64,000 bases of DNA from Linyphia triangularis (Eukaryota > Arthropoda > Arachnida > Araneae > Linyphiidae), in NCBI GenBank assembly GCA_963978545.1, contig OZ021730.1, positions 14,081,796 to 14,145,795 on the forward strand, read 5' to 3'. The position numbers were made by a program, and so were the translations under genes. The notes beneath the pieces are model-generated. The model was given only the letters and a program-made list of their open reading frames with translations, made no database searches and was not told where the DNA came from. Shown here piece after piece: positions 33,138-44,640 of this stretch (within the stretch, counting starts at the first letter, position 1; each line of letters begins with the position of its first letter).

Positions 33138-34344
33138 TTAGTTCCAAGTTGGATTTAGTGTCTACAATCTTAGCAAAGTCACTTTTGAAAGTCACAGTGT
33201 ATCCACGATCACAAAGTTTAGAAACTGATAATAAGTTTGTACGCAGGTCCGGAACAAGAAGTGCATCGAAAACATCAACATCTTGAATTTTCTTGTTAAC
33301 TTCCGCTTTGATGACTGCTTTACCGGAGCCTAAAACTTCAGTTGTTTCGTTGTTGGCAAGATTGAGAATGTTGATTTCTGTGTCGCCAATGTTAACAAAC
33401 TTTGATTCATCATTACATAAATGTCGCGTGCATCCGGAATCTACCACCCACTGTGTTTGCATTTCACCATGATGTGTAAACAATGCATCTCCACACTTTT
33501 TGGATTCGGCACACGTTAACAGTCCAGCATTTTCTTGCTTGAAGCGAGAAATATCCTTTTTCTGGTAATCCTGGTCACACGTGGCTGCTCGGTGCCCTAA
33601 ACGTCGGCATTTCCAGCAACGGATTTTCGAAGAATCTCTGGCCTTCGGGAACTGATTGTTATTCTTCTGGAAGTTTTCGCTTTTTGTTTTCCAATGAGGC
33701 TTGCGTTGAAGATGAGTCACAGCAAACGCTCCTCCACTCTCGCCGTTTGATTTCCGGTCCTGGCGTCTCGTATCACATTCTTCCACTATTTTTATTCGCA
33801 AAACCTCTGGTTTCGGTAACTCGTCGCGGGATTCTATCGCACATCGGAAATTTTCAAAACTTGGTGGAAGGCTGTATAATAACATCACTGCTAGCAGATC
33901 TTCGTCGATGCGTATTTCCATTTCACTGAGCTTATCAACAATGTCGAAGAACATTCGAAGGTGCTCTCTCACATCTAGAGTTGTTGTGTCCGCCATCTTG
34001 TGTTGAATCAGCGATTTCAACAACGACGCTTTTCTGGCAGGTCCTTTGGATTCGTAAATCTGTTTCAATTTAGTCCAAACGTCAGATGATGTTTCACAAC
34101 TTTTCACTTGTTTCAGTTCAGATGGAGCTATACATAGGATAATGTCCGACTTCGCTTTCTCATCCATTTCTGCCCACTTTTCACAAGCTTCTTTCGATTT
34201 AACGTCATCTTGAATGAGCACAGGTTTTGTTTTGATTCCAGAAACATAAACCCAGGAATCGCTTTTGATAAGCAAAGCTTTCATCTGTATTTTCCATGTC
34301 TCGTAATTATCCTTGTTTAACGATTCAATCCGTGTTCCATTCAT
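33049..34344 (-). CDS. copia Gag and protease
   Basis: A 431-residue frame starts at ATG 34344 (MNGTRIESLNKDNYETWKIQ), the classic copia Gag opening. The UBN2-type Gag core is followed by a CCHC knuckle CWKCRRLGHRAATC near residue 240, then the aspartic protease VVDSGCTRHLC near 297 and the spacer LLSVSKLCDRGYTVTF. Gag forms the particle shell and the protease processes the polyprotein. The frame breaks at the entry to integrase. Confidence 0.92.
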   Translation of the reverse strand: MNGTRIESLNKDNYETWKIQMKALLIKSDSWVYVSGIKTKPVLIQDDVKSKEACEKWAEMDEKAKSDIILCIAPSELKQVKSCETSSDVWTKLKQIYESKGPARKASLLKSLIQHKMADTTTLDVREHLRMFFDIVDKLSEMEIRIDEDLLAVMLLYSLPPSFENFRCAIESRDELPKPEVLRIKIVEECDTRRQDRKSNGESGGAFAVTHLQRKPHWKTKSENFQKNNNQFPKARDSSKIRCWKCRRLGHRAATCDQDYQKKDISRFKQENAGLLTCAESKKCGDALFTHHGEMQTQWVVDSGCTRHLCNDESKFVNIGDTEINILNLANNETTEVLGSGKAVIKAEVNKKIQDVDVFDALLVPDLRTNLLSVSKLCDRGYTVTFKSDFAKIVDTKSNLELIADRKDNLYYLRGGNCSVNQSASHASESF

Positions 34345-34426
34345 CGTCGTTTTTAGTTCGGTTTTCGTTCCAGTCCGTGTGTTGCTCTCTCTGCTAAGGT
34401 ATGGCTATTTACCTGGGCCCATAACC

Positions 34427-34704
34427 TGTTGGGGATGGTAGCAGAGCGTGGTTGAGAGAAGCAACAACACTAGCGGTACAATTAGTTTATTAAGTCATTA
34501 AACCGCCACGGACACAGGAACACACACATAACATTGGACAGTCAGAGGTAACTGAATAGAATACAATGAATGAATGAATGAATGGCATACAGGCTAGAAC
34601 AACAGTTTATATAAGCCAGCCACAAGGCGGCGCTGCAAGGCAGGGCAGTCCACAAGCAAGCAAAGGGGTGGAAATGAGTGACAGTGGATAACAATATCCC
34701 AACA
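34427..34704 (-). repeat. 5' LTR of the copia element
   Basis: 278 bp, nearly identical to 29943-30224. Confidence 0.93.
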
Positions 34705-34953
34705 TATATTGCTTATAAAATTCAATATCCAAGCTCCATGATTAGCTCTGTTAGTAGAATATATTGTGAATTGGGCATATTGAGGAAACCACATTAAATT
34801 AAAACACGTCTATTACTCAATCTCAAAGGTGGTGTGGAATAGGGTGCATTATCTCAATCAACCGCTTGGCATAAAAAGTCAATGTTCTAGAAAATGTCAA
34901 TTTTAACAATATGTATAACTAATGTTATTATGCCTCCTATTTTTGAAAAAATA

Positions 34954-35120
34954 CAGCAAACCCTGTTAACGCAAAATTGCTTAGCATAAAATCACATTTA
35001 ATGCGAAGGAAAAGCAGTTCTCCGTACTTAAAACTTAACGCTAATTTATTTAACACAAAATTCGGTTAAAGCGAACAATTTCAGTGGCCAGATCGACTTA
35101 GCGTTAACAGGGTTTTACTG
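34954..35120 (+). mobile_element. pogo/Tigger-like MITE in element B
   Basis: The left end CAGCAAACCCTGTTAACGC and right end (reverse complement) CAGTAAAACCCTGTTAACGC are flanked by TA. Orthologous to the MITE at 12806-12975 in copy A. Confidence 0.7.
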
Positions 35121-37125
35121 TATATGTACATTCTCCTATTTAAAAGGTCTGTCTTGTGCAATTATTGATTTCTCAGAAAAGAGCAATGAATGGAAATTTT
35201 TGAAATATCTACAAAAATATATTTTGAATGCCTAACTTCATTTGTGTTAATTTAAACACACTATGCAAAGATGTTGTTTTTATAAAATAAAAATGTTTTG
35301 TTCATTTAAAGAAAAGACTTTCCATTTGAAAAGTAAACATCAAATATTGTAATCAAGTATTATTGTTAGTGCTATTTTCTGTCTTGAAATGAAAAGTGTA
35401 ATAGTTGTAGCCTTCCTTCCCTTGGCAGTAAAATGCCAGTATGGCCTTTCAATAGTTAATTTGTTATTCTGTTCAGTTTAAAATAAAGAAATATACTGTT
35501 GTAGGGTTCATTGATGGAAATGGAGAACCCGTAGAAGTAATTCCTTCATCTTGGTTCATCTCAGACAAAAGTTGTCTTTGGTAGTTTGCAACAAATGGGG
35601 AAGGGGGGAATGAACATGATTAAAGAATATATGCCCTCAAGTATAACATGGCAAACATTTAATTTTAAAATCTATTGTACATACAGTAATTAAATTACAA
35701 TTTTTGTATAGGGTATATACAAATAATTCAAGGTATCACAAATAATGTTTCATAAGTCATTGATCTACTTATCAGTTCAAGTTTTGATGGTGTAGATTTT
35801 TGAAATGGTGGACATGAATAACAGATATTTATTAACAGATTTAAATAATCTATTTTAATTTCTCAAACTGAAGATTGGTTTTTTAGTGAGTTATATTAAA
35901 AGTGCTTTAAATAAGATATTTAATTGTATAAATAAATTGTATATAAAGTTTTGCAACTAGTTTGAGATAGCATATATCCATAATTTTCCTATTTAGATTC
36001 ATTTTAACAGGCATAAGATAAAGCTGAGCTTGCTCGTTCAATTGGGAGTGATTCTTCAGAAGATGAAATTTTATTAACCAAGAAAAGCCGAACTAATATT
36101 CCAGCCCGTTTCAAAGACGATCCCCCTTCTTTGGAATCCCACAAAAAAACGAGCAAAAACTTGTTTGTGAACCAAAAAGCGTGAAAACTTCCTCTACCAG
36201 GTAAGAATATATGATAATCAATTAGGTAACGATCCAAGCAATTTCAATTTGATGTTACAATAATTTATATTTCAAAATATAATAAGCAATGGAGAATCTC
36301 TGGTCTTTCAAATAAAAAAAAAATTATCTGTTTCTTTAAACAATTTTGAACAAATCACCTTTGTCATATGCTTATAATTGAAAAATTAGTTCAGTAGAAA
36401 AAACAACAAAAACACTATGTTCTAAATTAGTTCCTATAACTTTTCAAGTGCAACAGTGTATTTTATCACAGACTTTTCAACAACACTTTTTACTATTTAT
36501 TTTGATTTTATTTGGTGGTTAATTTAACAGTTTAAAAGAGATTTTTCTTTCTTATAAATTATTTATTACAATTTTAAACGGCTAAAGAAAAATGAACGAG
36601 TTTATAAAAAAAAACAGAATTAGCATTTATTTTGTGATTGATAGTTTTTTTGTGTGCTTGGTTGAGGTTGGTGCAAACGTATTTGCAGAGAACTTTATAT
36701 AAATTAAATTCATACAAGCTCAGTATATACGATTGAAATTTAAATACCAGTTTAAAATTAATTTCTTAAATGTTAGTAGAAAATGTTTTCTGATATAACA
36801 ATTTAACAAAATGTTAATAATCTTATGCTTTTGTGCAAAATTGTGTTTTTCATTTTGCAATTTTTTTTTTTAATGGGCAGTAAATGCTGCACTGCGTGAT
36901 TTCTTTTATTGATAACAAATTCCAGTTCCGTAACAAAAAGAGTTTGGATAAAATAAAAAGAGCTAAAGACTAGAAAAAGTTTGATGCAATAATTTGATTT
37001 TTAAATTTTAATGTAATCTTAATGAAAACAGAAATGAATAATTTTATATTTCAGGTTCGTTTTCTTCGCCGAGGTAGAAACTTCAAAGGAAGATAAAATA
37101 TGTAAAATAAAATATGTATTATAAT

Positions 37126-38520
37126 AAACAGCTTGTATTAAATGTATGTTTTTATTATAAATATGCACTGCAGAAAGTGACAATTAATTTAAGAGTGCAT
37201 GGTTTTTAAGCCATAAAATATCAATTAAATCATATTGGGTTTCAATTATCGGTCATTAAAAAGCAATTAAAATAGGAATGAAAGTATGAAAAATTATTCA
37301 TTATGCGAGGTATTCATGTAAATATTATTGTGGATTTTTTAAAATAATAGATGTTTTTGTCAAATAATTTTTGGATGAAAACTTTTTCAATGGGGGGGGG
37401 GGGGGGGGTCTGCAATTTAATTCACTTTATTGCTTTTATAATATTATAATTGAAGTGAATGAACTAAAGCATTAAAATGAGATTTATTTACTATCTATTT
37501 GATTCTTGATGCATAGAGAAAAATTATGTTTTAAAAATGAAAAGGGACTTCATAAATGAAGTTGATCGGTGCAGAAAAAATATACTTCACAAGTTTAAAA
37601 TTCAACCTTCTATTTTTATGAAACCTTAGCATAAAAAGTTCAATGAGTATTGATTGACCAATAGGGATTTTAAATTCTACTGTTAGTTTTCTAGTTTAAA
37701 ATTGCATGTATCTTTCTAAATCCTTGAATGTCAGACATTTTGTTATCTAAATGTTTTTTTTTTGGTAGGGGAGTTGAAAACATTATTTTACAAATGTTTA
37801 AGTATAACTTAACAAATTATTAAGGGTTTTTGGGCAACAATGTGTTACTAAACATTGAACAGCTCAAAATTGAATCTAAACGCATATAAGAATTATCATT
37901 TGCAACCACTTCTTCCACTAAAAAGAAAGTTCAGATATGTTGAGTGGCAAATCTACCCTAAACTGCTCTGTGATATAATAAAAAAATAGTAGCTAAAATT
38001 GCTCTTTCAGGGTTGGAAAAAAACATGTTTTTTTGGTTTAAACAGATGTCTTTTTTTTTATCCTTTTCTAATTACATGTATACATATTTATAAATAAAAT
38101 TTAGCATAAACAAGAATAATTTATGTTTTATAAACAATAAATATTCCTTTTAAAAGTAATTTGAACTAAGTAAATAAACAATTGTTGCTATTTATGGGGA
38201 CATTCAAATCATATTAAATTTTAATATTTTATTTAGAGGTACTATTTTTTAAATTCAATATATACAATAGTAATTGTTTACTACATAATACATAGAATAT
38301 TGCTCTTCGATTCATTTGATACTTATAAAAACTTCAATAGTTTTTAATTGGAAGATTTATTTTAAAATACATTAGAACATATTGTATTTCAGCTAAAAAT
38401 AGAAGTCATCTACAACATCAAATAATTTAAAAAATCTAATTATAAATAAAAATACAATTTTAAATTATTCTTTAAAAAAATATTTCGTTTTTCTGAGGGA
38501 AAAGAAAAACATTTGGTTTA
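37126..38520 (+). other. non-coding 3' part of element B
   Basis: AT-rich and collinear with copy A at 21130-22387. It has a G run at 37394-37408 and a ~120-bp insertion relative to A near 38238-38360. I see no gene. Confidence 0.6.
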
Positions 38521-38523
38521 AAC

Positions 38524-38796
38524 CAGTGCTCATCGATATTGCCCAAGATTGCACATCAATACTGGCCAAAACTACTCCTCGAGATCGGCCAAAACTACGC
38601 ATCGAGATCGGCCAAAACTACGCATCGATATCGGCCAAAACTGCTCCTCGAGATCGGCCAAAACCGCACTGCGATATTGGCCAATATTGCAAAAATGTTA
38701 GCCGTTCGGTGCTGGCCGTTCCGACATTACCCAGGATTGGCCAATCTTCCAGAGCTCCGGTTTCCGACATTGGCCAATACTGCTGTGCTACCTGGG
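38524..38796 (+). repeat. right subterminal tandem repeats of element B
   Basis: Units of GAGATCGGCCAAAACTACGC and relatives, one more than copy A, end at the inverted terminus GTGCTACCTGGG. The chance open frames over them encode only the repeat and are not genes. Confidence 0.75.
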
Positions 38797-39290
38797 TGGT
38801 TGGTTCCATGGAATTTCCTTGGGAACTCTCTTCTTAGTCAAATTAGTTAAAGGTAACACAATGCTTGCAAAATTTGGAATATAGTCCCTGTAATAACTTG
38901 CTATTCCCAACACCGTTCTCAACTCCTTCTTGTTAGTTGGTACCGACAGTTTCTTCATAGCTTCTACCTTTTCTGGATCCGGGGAATGTCTTCCTGAACC
39001 CACCACGTGTCCTAAAAATTTCACTTCCGTTTTTCCGAAATCACACTTTTCCAGATTTACAGTGAGACCCACTTGACGTAAAGTCTGGAACACTTTATCG
39101 ATATGCTTTAAATGATCAGACCATGATCCCGAAAAAATTGAATCGTCAATATAAGACTGACAATAGTCCTTATGAGGAGCTAACACTTTGTTCATAGATT
39201 TTTGAAAAGTGCTGCCAGCGTTTTTCATTCCGAATGGCATAACTCTCCATTGATAGTGTCCAGTATGAGTTACGAAAGCAGTGTAATTTT
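38797..39290 (-). pseudogene. gypsy pol fragment: reverse transcriptase part
   Basis: A minus-strand Ty3/gypsy RT: MPFGMKNAGSTFQKSMNKVL, YIDDSIFSGS (where the family has YxDD), VNLEKCDFGKTEVKFLGHVV and KKELRTVLGIASYYRDYIPN. The frame is readable upstream to about 39285, where it is cut off by a T/C-rich tract. The 3' side is broken by element B and resumes at 29094. Gag, protease and the 5' LTR are absent. Confidence 0.88.
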
Positions 39291-39519
39291 TTTCTTTTTC
39301 TCTTTTTTCCTCTCCCCCCCCCCCCCACCAATGTAATAATTATAGCTCAAAATATCTCTTAATCAGAGATTTTTTTTTTAAACTATGAAAACTTTAAACG
39401 AAAACGACAAATTTAAATGCAATGAGCATTACTAAGAGTAATTCAAATTTGCGCGATTTTCCACTTCCGTGGTAATTTAAATTTTGATTTTTCAAAAATG
39501 GGAACCCAAATGAAAAGTG

Positions 39520-39609
39520 GCCGACCAAACGGTATAGTGGTCAGCGTGCTAGCTTCTAGACCGTGAGGTCGCGGTTTCGAGTCCCGTGTTAGGCATGGGT
39601 GTTTGTAAA
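39520..39609 (+). mobile_element. SINE fragment (tRNA-like head only)
   Basis: GCCGACCAAACGGTATAGTGG through a B-box region slightly altered to GTTTCGAGTCC, then CATGGGTGTTTGTAAA, after which similarity to the SINE stops. The 3' half and tail are missing. Confidence 0.8.
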
Positions 39610-41392
39610 GCGATTAACTATTTGCGACATAACTATTTACGTAATAGGTTTACAAAAAAACTTTGTGAACAAAAGTTGTAGGAAATTTAATTTTCTACAA
39701 CTTTTAAATATAATGTTTTTTCTAAGATGCATTAACAAAGAGTTATGACGTATAAACTGAAAAACGGCTCAGTTTTTGCTACACCACGAAGAACGCACAA
39801 GGGTTAGGAGGTCAAAAACTTGGTTTATAAACCACGAGACCAACCTTTATAACATTTAAAAAAATCAGAACTGCATAACCTTTTGCAAGGTAAGACCTCT
39901 TTTCCTTTATTACACGGTTTTGCATCAGGTTACATAACTCGTTTTATTAGTTCGAGTTTGCGAACCCACCCATTGTATCATTCCCTGTTTTGTACCATAA
40001 GAAGGAAAACTTCCCTACAGACATACTCAAACGCAAGCCAACTATGATAAGATGCTCTCTGTATACTCTGGAAAGTTGTGGAAAGTAGGTAACACATAGA
40101 GAGCGCTACGTGACGGTTTTCAGTGCAAGTGTCAACTAATTTATACAAAAAGAATTAACATTAAAAAACAAACTATAAAAATCGAAGTAATTTTAATAGT
40201 ATTTGTTAACAAACTGTAAAAGGTTTTTATCGTGTCGAAATTGAAAGAAAAAAAACTGTTTTGGAAAAAAAAAAGGTATAAATGGAATTTTAAACTTTTT
40301 CGCTTATAAAATTTTGTTATCGTACTTATGAGGATTGAGTCTAAAATGTATTATTAAAATAATGAAATTGAAGAAACACAAAACTTTTAGAAACAAATTT
40401 GAATTTTCACATTTTATTATCTAATCACAAAACAAATTTTATGTTTTAGAAAAAAAGCAGTAAACTTTGACGTAACCATACAAAAGTGTTATATCCTTGA
40501 CATTATTTATTTCTTATCTGTTATTTTTTTCTTCTTCTGCAACTTGATAGCTATTCGCTAGACAGTGCAGAGCAGAGGTAGAAACTAGAAGCGTTTCACT
40601 TTCATGACTGGTTTTGGACTGTTGCTATGGCAATTTGAAACGCTCTTATGCTTCTATTTTCAAAATGTTATTATTTATCAAGAGTAACCACTTTTAAAAC
40701 GAAACATAGATTTCCTACGAGTTGCACGATTCCTGCGATGTACAAAATGATCGAAGAGAAATTTATATTTGCTGATATTTTGAGAATGAGATGGGTGTGG
40801 TTCCCTACAAGGAAGAAGGTTTCTAAAAGGACGTGTTCTCTGCTGATGACGTGGCGTTGTTAAAGTGTGCAAGAAATGGAAATAACTTCCTCTGCAGTTG
40901 CGAATTCTTTCGTTGATGATCGAATCAGGTACGATCGTGTGATCCCACCGAATATAACAGTTGTGATCTTCTATTTATGGAATATAACTTTTATTTTCTC
41001 ATCTATCCTTCATTGGTGTCAGGCGACTCTGAACCTTATTCTAAGCTATGAGATTTCCAAGTCGACTATAATTTCTTAACATATAACTCAAGCTGTGTTT
41101 ATATTTCCATCATTTACAGTCTTAAAGAATGAACTCAAGCTGCGCAAATGGTCCTTTGACTACTGTTGATATATCTGATGGGAGTGGTCATGAGGAATTG
41201 AATTATTCTCTTCAACTATTGTAGCAAAGTAAACAAACTGAACCTGTGCATATGAGATCATTCTACTCTGTATATATAACATCCGACTGGAACTGTGTAA
41301 ATTGAATATCAAGTACTTTTCTAAAACATTGAATATCGAGTAGTTTACCAAAACATTGAATTTTACGTGTGTATTCTCAATGATATTGCACC
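39610..41392. other. non-coding DNA, no gene seen
   Basis: AT-rich with a few GC-richer patches (39960-40140, 40690-40960). Open frames are under 75 codons and lack motifs. Confidence 0.5.
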
Positions 41393-41475
41393 AACCTGAT
41401 GGCTGTGGGGTTAGCGCTCTGGCCTCGCATGTTAAAGGTGCCAGGTTCGAATCCTGGGTTAGGCATGGATGTTTC
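41393..41475 (+). repeat. head of a second tRNA-derived repeat
   Basis: GATGGCTGTGGGGTTAGCGC (A-box region) and a perfect B box GGTTCGAATCC are spaced as in a tRNA, followed by TGGGTTAGGCATGGATGTTT. The head differs from the main SINE, but the GGCATGGNTGTTT junction resembles it. The acceptor stem is poor, so it is not a functional tRNA. Confidence 0.5.
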
Positions 41476-42022
41476 TTGTGGTTTAGAATTCACGTTCAGC
41501 TGTAGGTCTCTGCCTGATTAGCCGTTATTGTGCAAAAAAATAGGTTGTTGAGTGTACAATCAAACCAAACCCACCGATATTGCTAACTCTAACTGCATAC
41601 AAAGACTTTATTTTAAGCATAATGTGAAAAATGCTATAATGAATTAATAGATTTGGTTATTTCATTTACTTATTACTCGTTAATTTTCCGAAGCATTTTC
41701 GAATTCAAACTTGAATTGCGTCAAGAACTGTTATTTTATGACAATGTAAGACTATGATTCATTTGATATACCTAAATCGGTTAAATTTTCGTTTCTTAAG
41801 ATTAATAAGCAGTTAATATCACTGTGACTACTGTCTGTAAACATACCAAGAATGTTGCTGATTTTTCTAAATTGTTGAACTGGAACTGTAAGTGCTTGCT
41901 ACACAAATTTGGAACTTAATAATGTTATGAAAGTGGTTTGCTTGAATTTTTTTTAATGTTTTCCTGTATGGCAAGAACTATTTCTATTGCTTTTAGTGAC
42001 TTTGCTATTATTCATTGGACTC
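41476..42022. other. AT-rich non-coding DNA
   Basis: No gene seen. Possibly includes the 3' body of the tRNA-derived repeat (to about 41560). Confidence 0.45.
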
Positions 42023-42033
42023 AAAATGGAAAG

Positions 42034-43487
42034 CCGATGCCTGGTACGTTCCATACTTGACTATGGCTTGGTGGTGTACGAATCGTCCAGAAAATCGGCT
42101 CTAATGCTCCTGGATCCTGTTCACCATTCAGGTCTTAGGATCGTATCAGGAGCATTTAGTACATCACCGGTGCAAAGTTTATATGTGCTTTGTCTGTAAG
42201 CCTCTCTGGGGCTGAGACGGGACAAACTTTCTTTATAGTTGTATTTTAAAATAAAAAGTAACCCCTCTCATCCTCTTTTAAAACATATTTTTAACCCTCT
42301 TAATCATCGACTTTTTAACGCACGTCCAACATGCATTCCATCATTTGCATTAAGAATTCGCTCCATCCTTTCATCTCATAACATCGATGATTTTAGGGTC
42401 CGCCTCGTTTTATTTTTCATTCCACCGTGGCATCACCATCAAATCATCGTTCTTTATATTTTTAGCAATTTTAAAAAAAGCTGTACACCAGACATAATTT
42501 TTACAAATTTATTTTATTATCATAGAAGTTCTTTTTCCATTATTAAGGCAATATATACAGATGGGTCAAAGAGCCAGGGGCATGCAGGAGCTGCTGCAGT
42601 TCATGACGATATCATCATGTCTAGAGAACTGCACCGTAGCAGCTCCGTTTTTTCAGCTGAGTCCCTGGCGATTCTCATGGCCTTGCAATTTATTTTAAAG
42701 CAAGGCCATGATCAGTGGATTGTTTACACAGATTCGAAAAGTTGTTTAGATGCAATAAATAATCCACTGAATCAGACCCATCCTTTTATTTTAGAAATTT
42801 TAAAAATTCCCCTCACTCTTAGTGAAAGAAATTTTAAAGTTCTTTTTTGTTGGATCCCAGGTCATGTGGGGATCATGGGTAATGAACCCGCGGATACCAT
42901 CGCACGATCTGCTAGTGGACCTAGGAGCACTTGGCTCTGCCCTGACGATGCATATAAAGCTTGTGAAACTGCTCTGTCTCTCACTTGGCAGGCCATGTGG
43001 GATGCACAGACAGCTAATAAGCTGCGTTCGTTTCAGCCCTTAATATCCGGATTTGCGCCCATCCAGCAATCCAGGAAAAGGGAAGTGCTCCTAACTCGAT
43101 TAAGAATAGGCCACACACGACTTACCCATGTGCATCTTCTGCTGGCACAAGGTGCCCCCACATGCAATACCTGTGGAGTTGTATTTTCTGTTCTCCATAT
43201 TTTAAATGAATGTCCATGTTTTTATCCTGTTAGACAGCAGCATTTTAAATCTAATCACCCTTCACTATTTAACATTTTAAATTCACCTCCTCATAAAAAT
43301 CTTTTTAATTTCTTACAAGACATTGGATTTTATCACTTGATTTGAATATTTGTGTTTCTTAATTCTGACTTTTTAAACTGTGATTGAAATCTTTTTATAT
43401 CTATTTTAGAATTGATTAACGATTGGTTGGCGCAGTATGGCACTTGTATTGCCCTTGTGCCGTTAAACTTAAATCAACCAACCAACC
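42034..43487 (+). mobile_element. 5'-truncated LINE copy
   Basis: Same family as 22652-28461. It starts in the late RT region and ends with the LINE tail and CAACC repeats. The 11-bp duplication AAAATGGAAAG flanks it (42023-42033, 43488-43498), so it is one retrotransposition event that aborted early. Confidence 0.93.
42239..43345 (+). pseudogene. LINE ORF2 C-terminal remnant (RNase H)
   Basis: A 368-codon open stretch holds the RNase H (YTDGSKSQGH, FSAESLAIL, YTDSKSCLDA, GNEPADTIA) and C-terminal CNTCG motif of ORF2. It lacks endonuclease and RT catalytic boxes. A stop at 42197-42199 separates it from a short piece of RT upstream. Not functional. Confidence 0.9.
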
Positions 43488-43498
43488 AAAATGGAAAG

Positions 43499-43978
43499 TG
43501 AAAACAAACTTGCAACACTAATACAAAAAGATAGTGTATCATTACATAGATAGTGTAAAATATTAGTCATTCTTGTGAACGTATCCTTCCTGATTGAAAT
43601 GTCCCGAAGTTATGAGTGCACTCTACAGCAGATTTCCATTTTAATTACAGAAGTCACAGTCACTTTTCAGGAAAAGCACTTGTGCCAACTAGTACATTTC
43701 TCGAAATTGAAATTCATTTCTCCAACACACTGGTCCAATGACTCAGAAGTCGACCTCTAACATTTATAATCGTCTTTTTCAAAAAATTTAACTCAACAGT
43801 CGCCTCTATTTTGTCTTAAGTCTTTTAGCTACCAAGGGCTCTATGTTGAGTGTGTTCCTCTTTAGCAACCACCTGTTGGATAGAAAGTTATTTTTTCTGT
43901 TGATTATTATGCTAATGTTTTCTATGTTCGCGATTACTGTTTAGGCAATTCCACGGTTACTCATGTTGCCAATATGCT
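43499..43978. other. non-coding spacer between LINE copies
   Basis: No motif recognised. Confidence 0.4.
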
Positions 43979-44640
43979 GGGCTGAGCCCCTGGTTATTCT
44001 TTTGGCCTTGCAATAATATATTTTACAGCAAGGTCGTGGCTAGTAGATTATTTATACAGATTCTAGATGTGTTGAATAATCCACTGAGTCAAACCCATCT
44101 GCTCGTACTTGATATTTTAAAACTTCATATTACACTTGTTGAGAGAGATTTTAAAGTTCTTTTTGGTTGGTCACAGGGTATGTGGGGATCATGGATGATG
44201 AACACGCAGATTCTGTTGACCGATTTGCAAGTTGACTTAGGAGCACTTGGCTCTGCCCTAACGATGCAATAAAAGCTTGTGACACTGCTCTGTCTCAATT
44301 GGTAGGCCATGCGAGATGTACAGACGGCTAACAAGCTGCATTCGTTTCAGCCCCTACTTTCTGGATTTGCCCTCATAAGCAATCCCGGAAAAGGGAAGTG
44401 CTCCCGACACACTTCAGAATTCGTCACACTGGTTTTACCCATGTGTGTCTTCTGCTGGCAGAAGATGCCCCCACATGTAGTGCCTGTAGAGTTATATTTT
44501 CTGTTCTACACATTTTAAGCGAATTAACAATGTCAGACTGAACATTTTTATAGGAATCATTGTCAACAATTTCATCATCTCATAAAAATCTCTTTGCATC
44601 TTAAAAAGGTATTGGTTTTTACTATTTTGATTTAGGATTT
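43979..44640 (+). mobile_element. degenerate LINE fragment
   Basis: It matches the RNase H to C-terminal part of the LINE (CTGAGCCCCTGGTTATTCT ... GGAGCACTTGGCTCTGCCCT ... GCTGGCAGAAGATGCCCCCA) with many substitutions and several small deletions. All frames are broken. It is one of the oldest LINE copies here. Confidence 0.85.

Larger units (their letters stand above)
29943..34704 (-). mobile_element. complete Ty1/copia retrotransposon
   Basis: 4,762 bp with LTRs 29943-30224 and 34427-34704 and a TATAT duplication (29938-29942, 34705-34709). It is on the minus strand. The LTRs differ by one ATGA repeat unit and one or two substitutions, so insertion was recent. The primer-binding site (complement of CTGGGCCCATAACC, 34413-34426) matches the anticodon region of initiator tRNA-Met. 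A polypurine tract (GGGGGAG on the minus strand) lies beside the 3' LTR at about 30225-30232. Confidence 0.95.
29491..37125 (+). pseudogene. spliced gene carried by element B (discontinuous, interrupted)
   Basis: Exon 1 is 29491-29548 (MSPARRSLVTLKLDRKLIT) with donor GGTAAGTG. It leaves one base over, and exon 2 (acceptor at 35503-35504) supplies two, so the phases match and the frame runs into FIDGNGEPVEVIPSSWFISD. Exon 3 is near 36011-36200 with acidic SIGSDSSEDE and donor CAGGTAAG. Exon 4 follows TTTCAG at 37054 and is trailed by AATAAA-like signals near 37110-37130. The copia element sits in intron 1. A stop seen after SCLW is probably in the intron, behind a decayed GTAAGT donor. The VIPSSW motif and acidic middle resemble, from memory, DUF4806-type arthropod proteins; this is unverified. 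The exon conservation in both copies says the gene was part of the ancestral element. Confidence 0.55.
29095..38796 (+). mobile_element. inverted-repeat DNA element, copy B (interrupted by copia)
   Basis: Same termini as copy A (CCCAAGTAGCAC ... GTGCTACCTGGG), flanked by TG on both sides (29093-29094, 38797-38798). Removing the copia insertion leaves about 4.9 kb. The insertion site is verifiable because the flanks are two halves of one gypsy pol frame. Copy B keeps more of the internal gene than copy A: an intact first exon, a TATA box and matching exon phases. No transposase frame is visible, so it is either non-autonomous or its transposase is unrecognised. Confidence 0.85.

Noticed and set aside
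39520..39590. Possible functional tRNA gene
   Set aside because: The same head occurs at 19371-19551, 56693-56867 and elsewhere attached to a common non-tRNA body and CAACC tail with target duplications, so it is a SINE.
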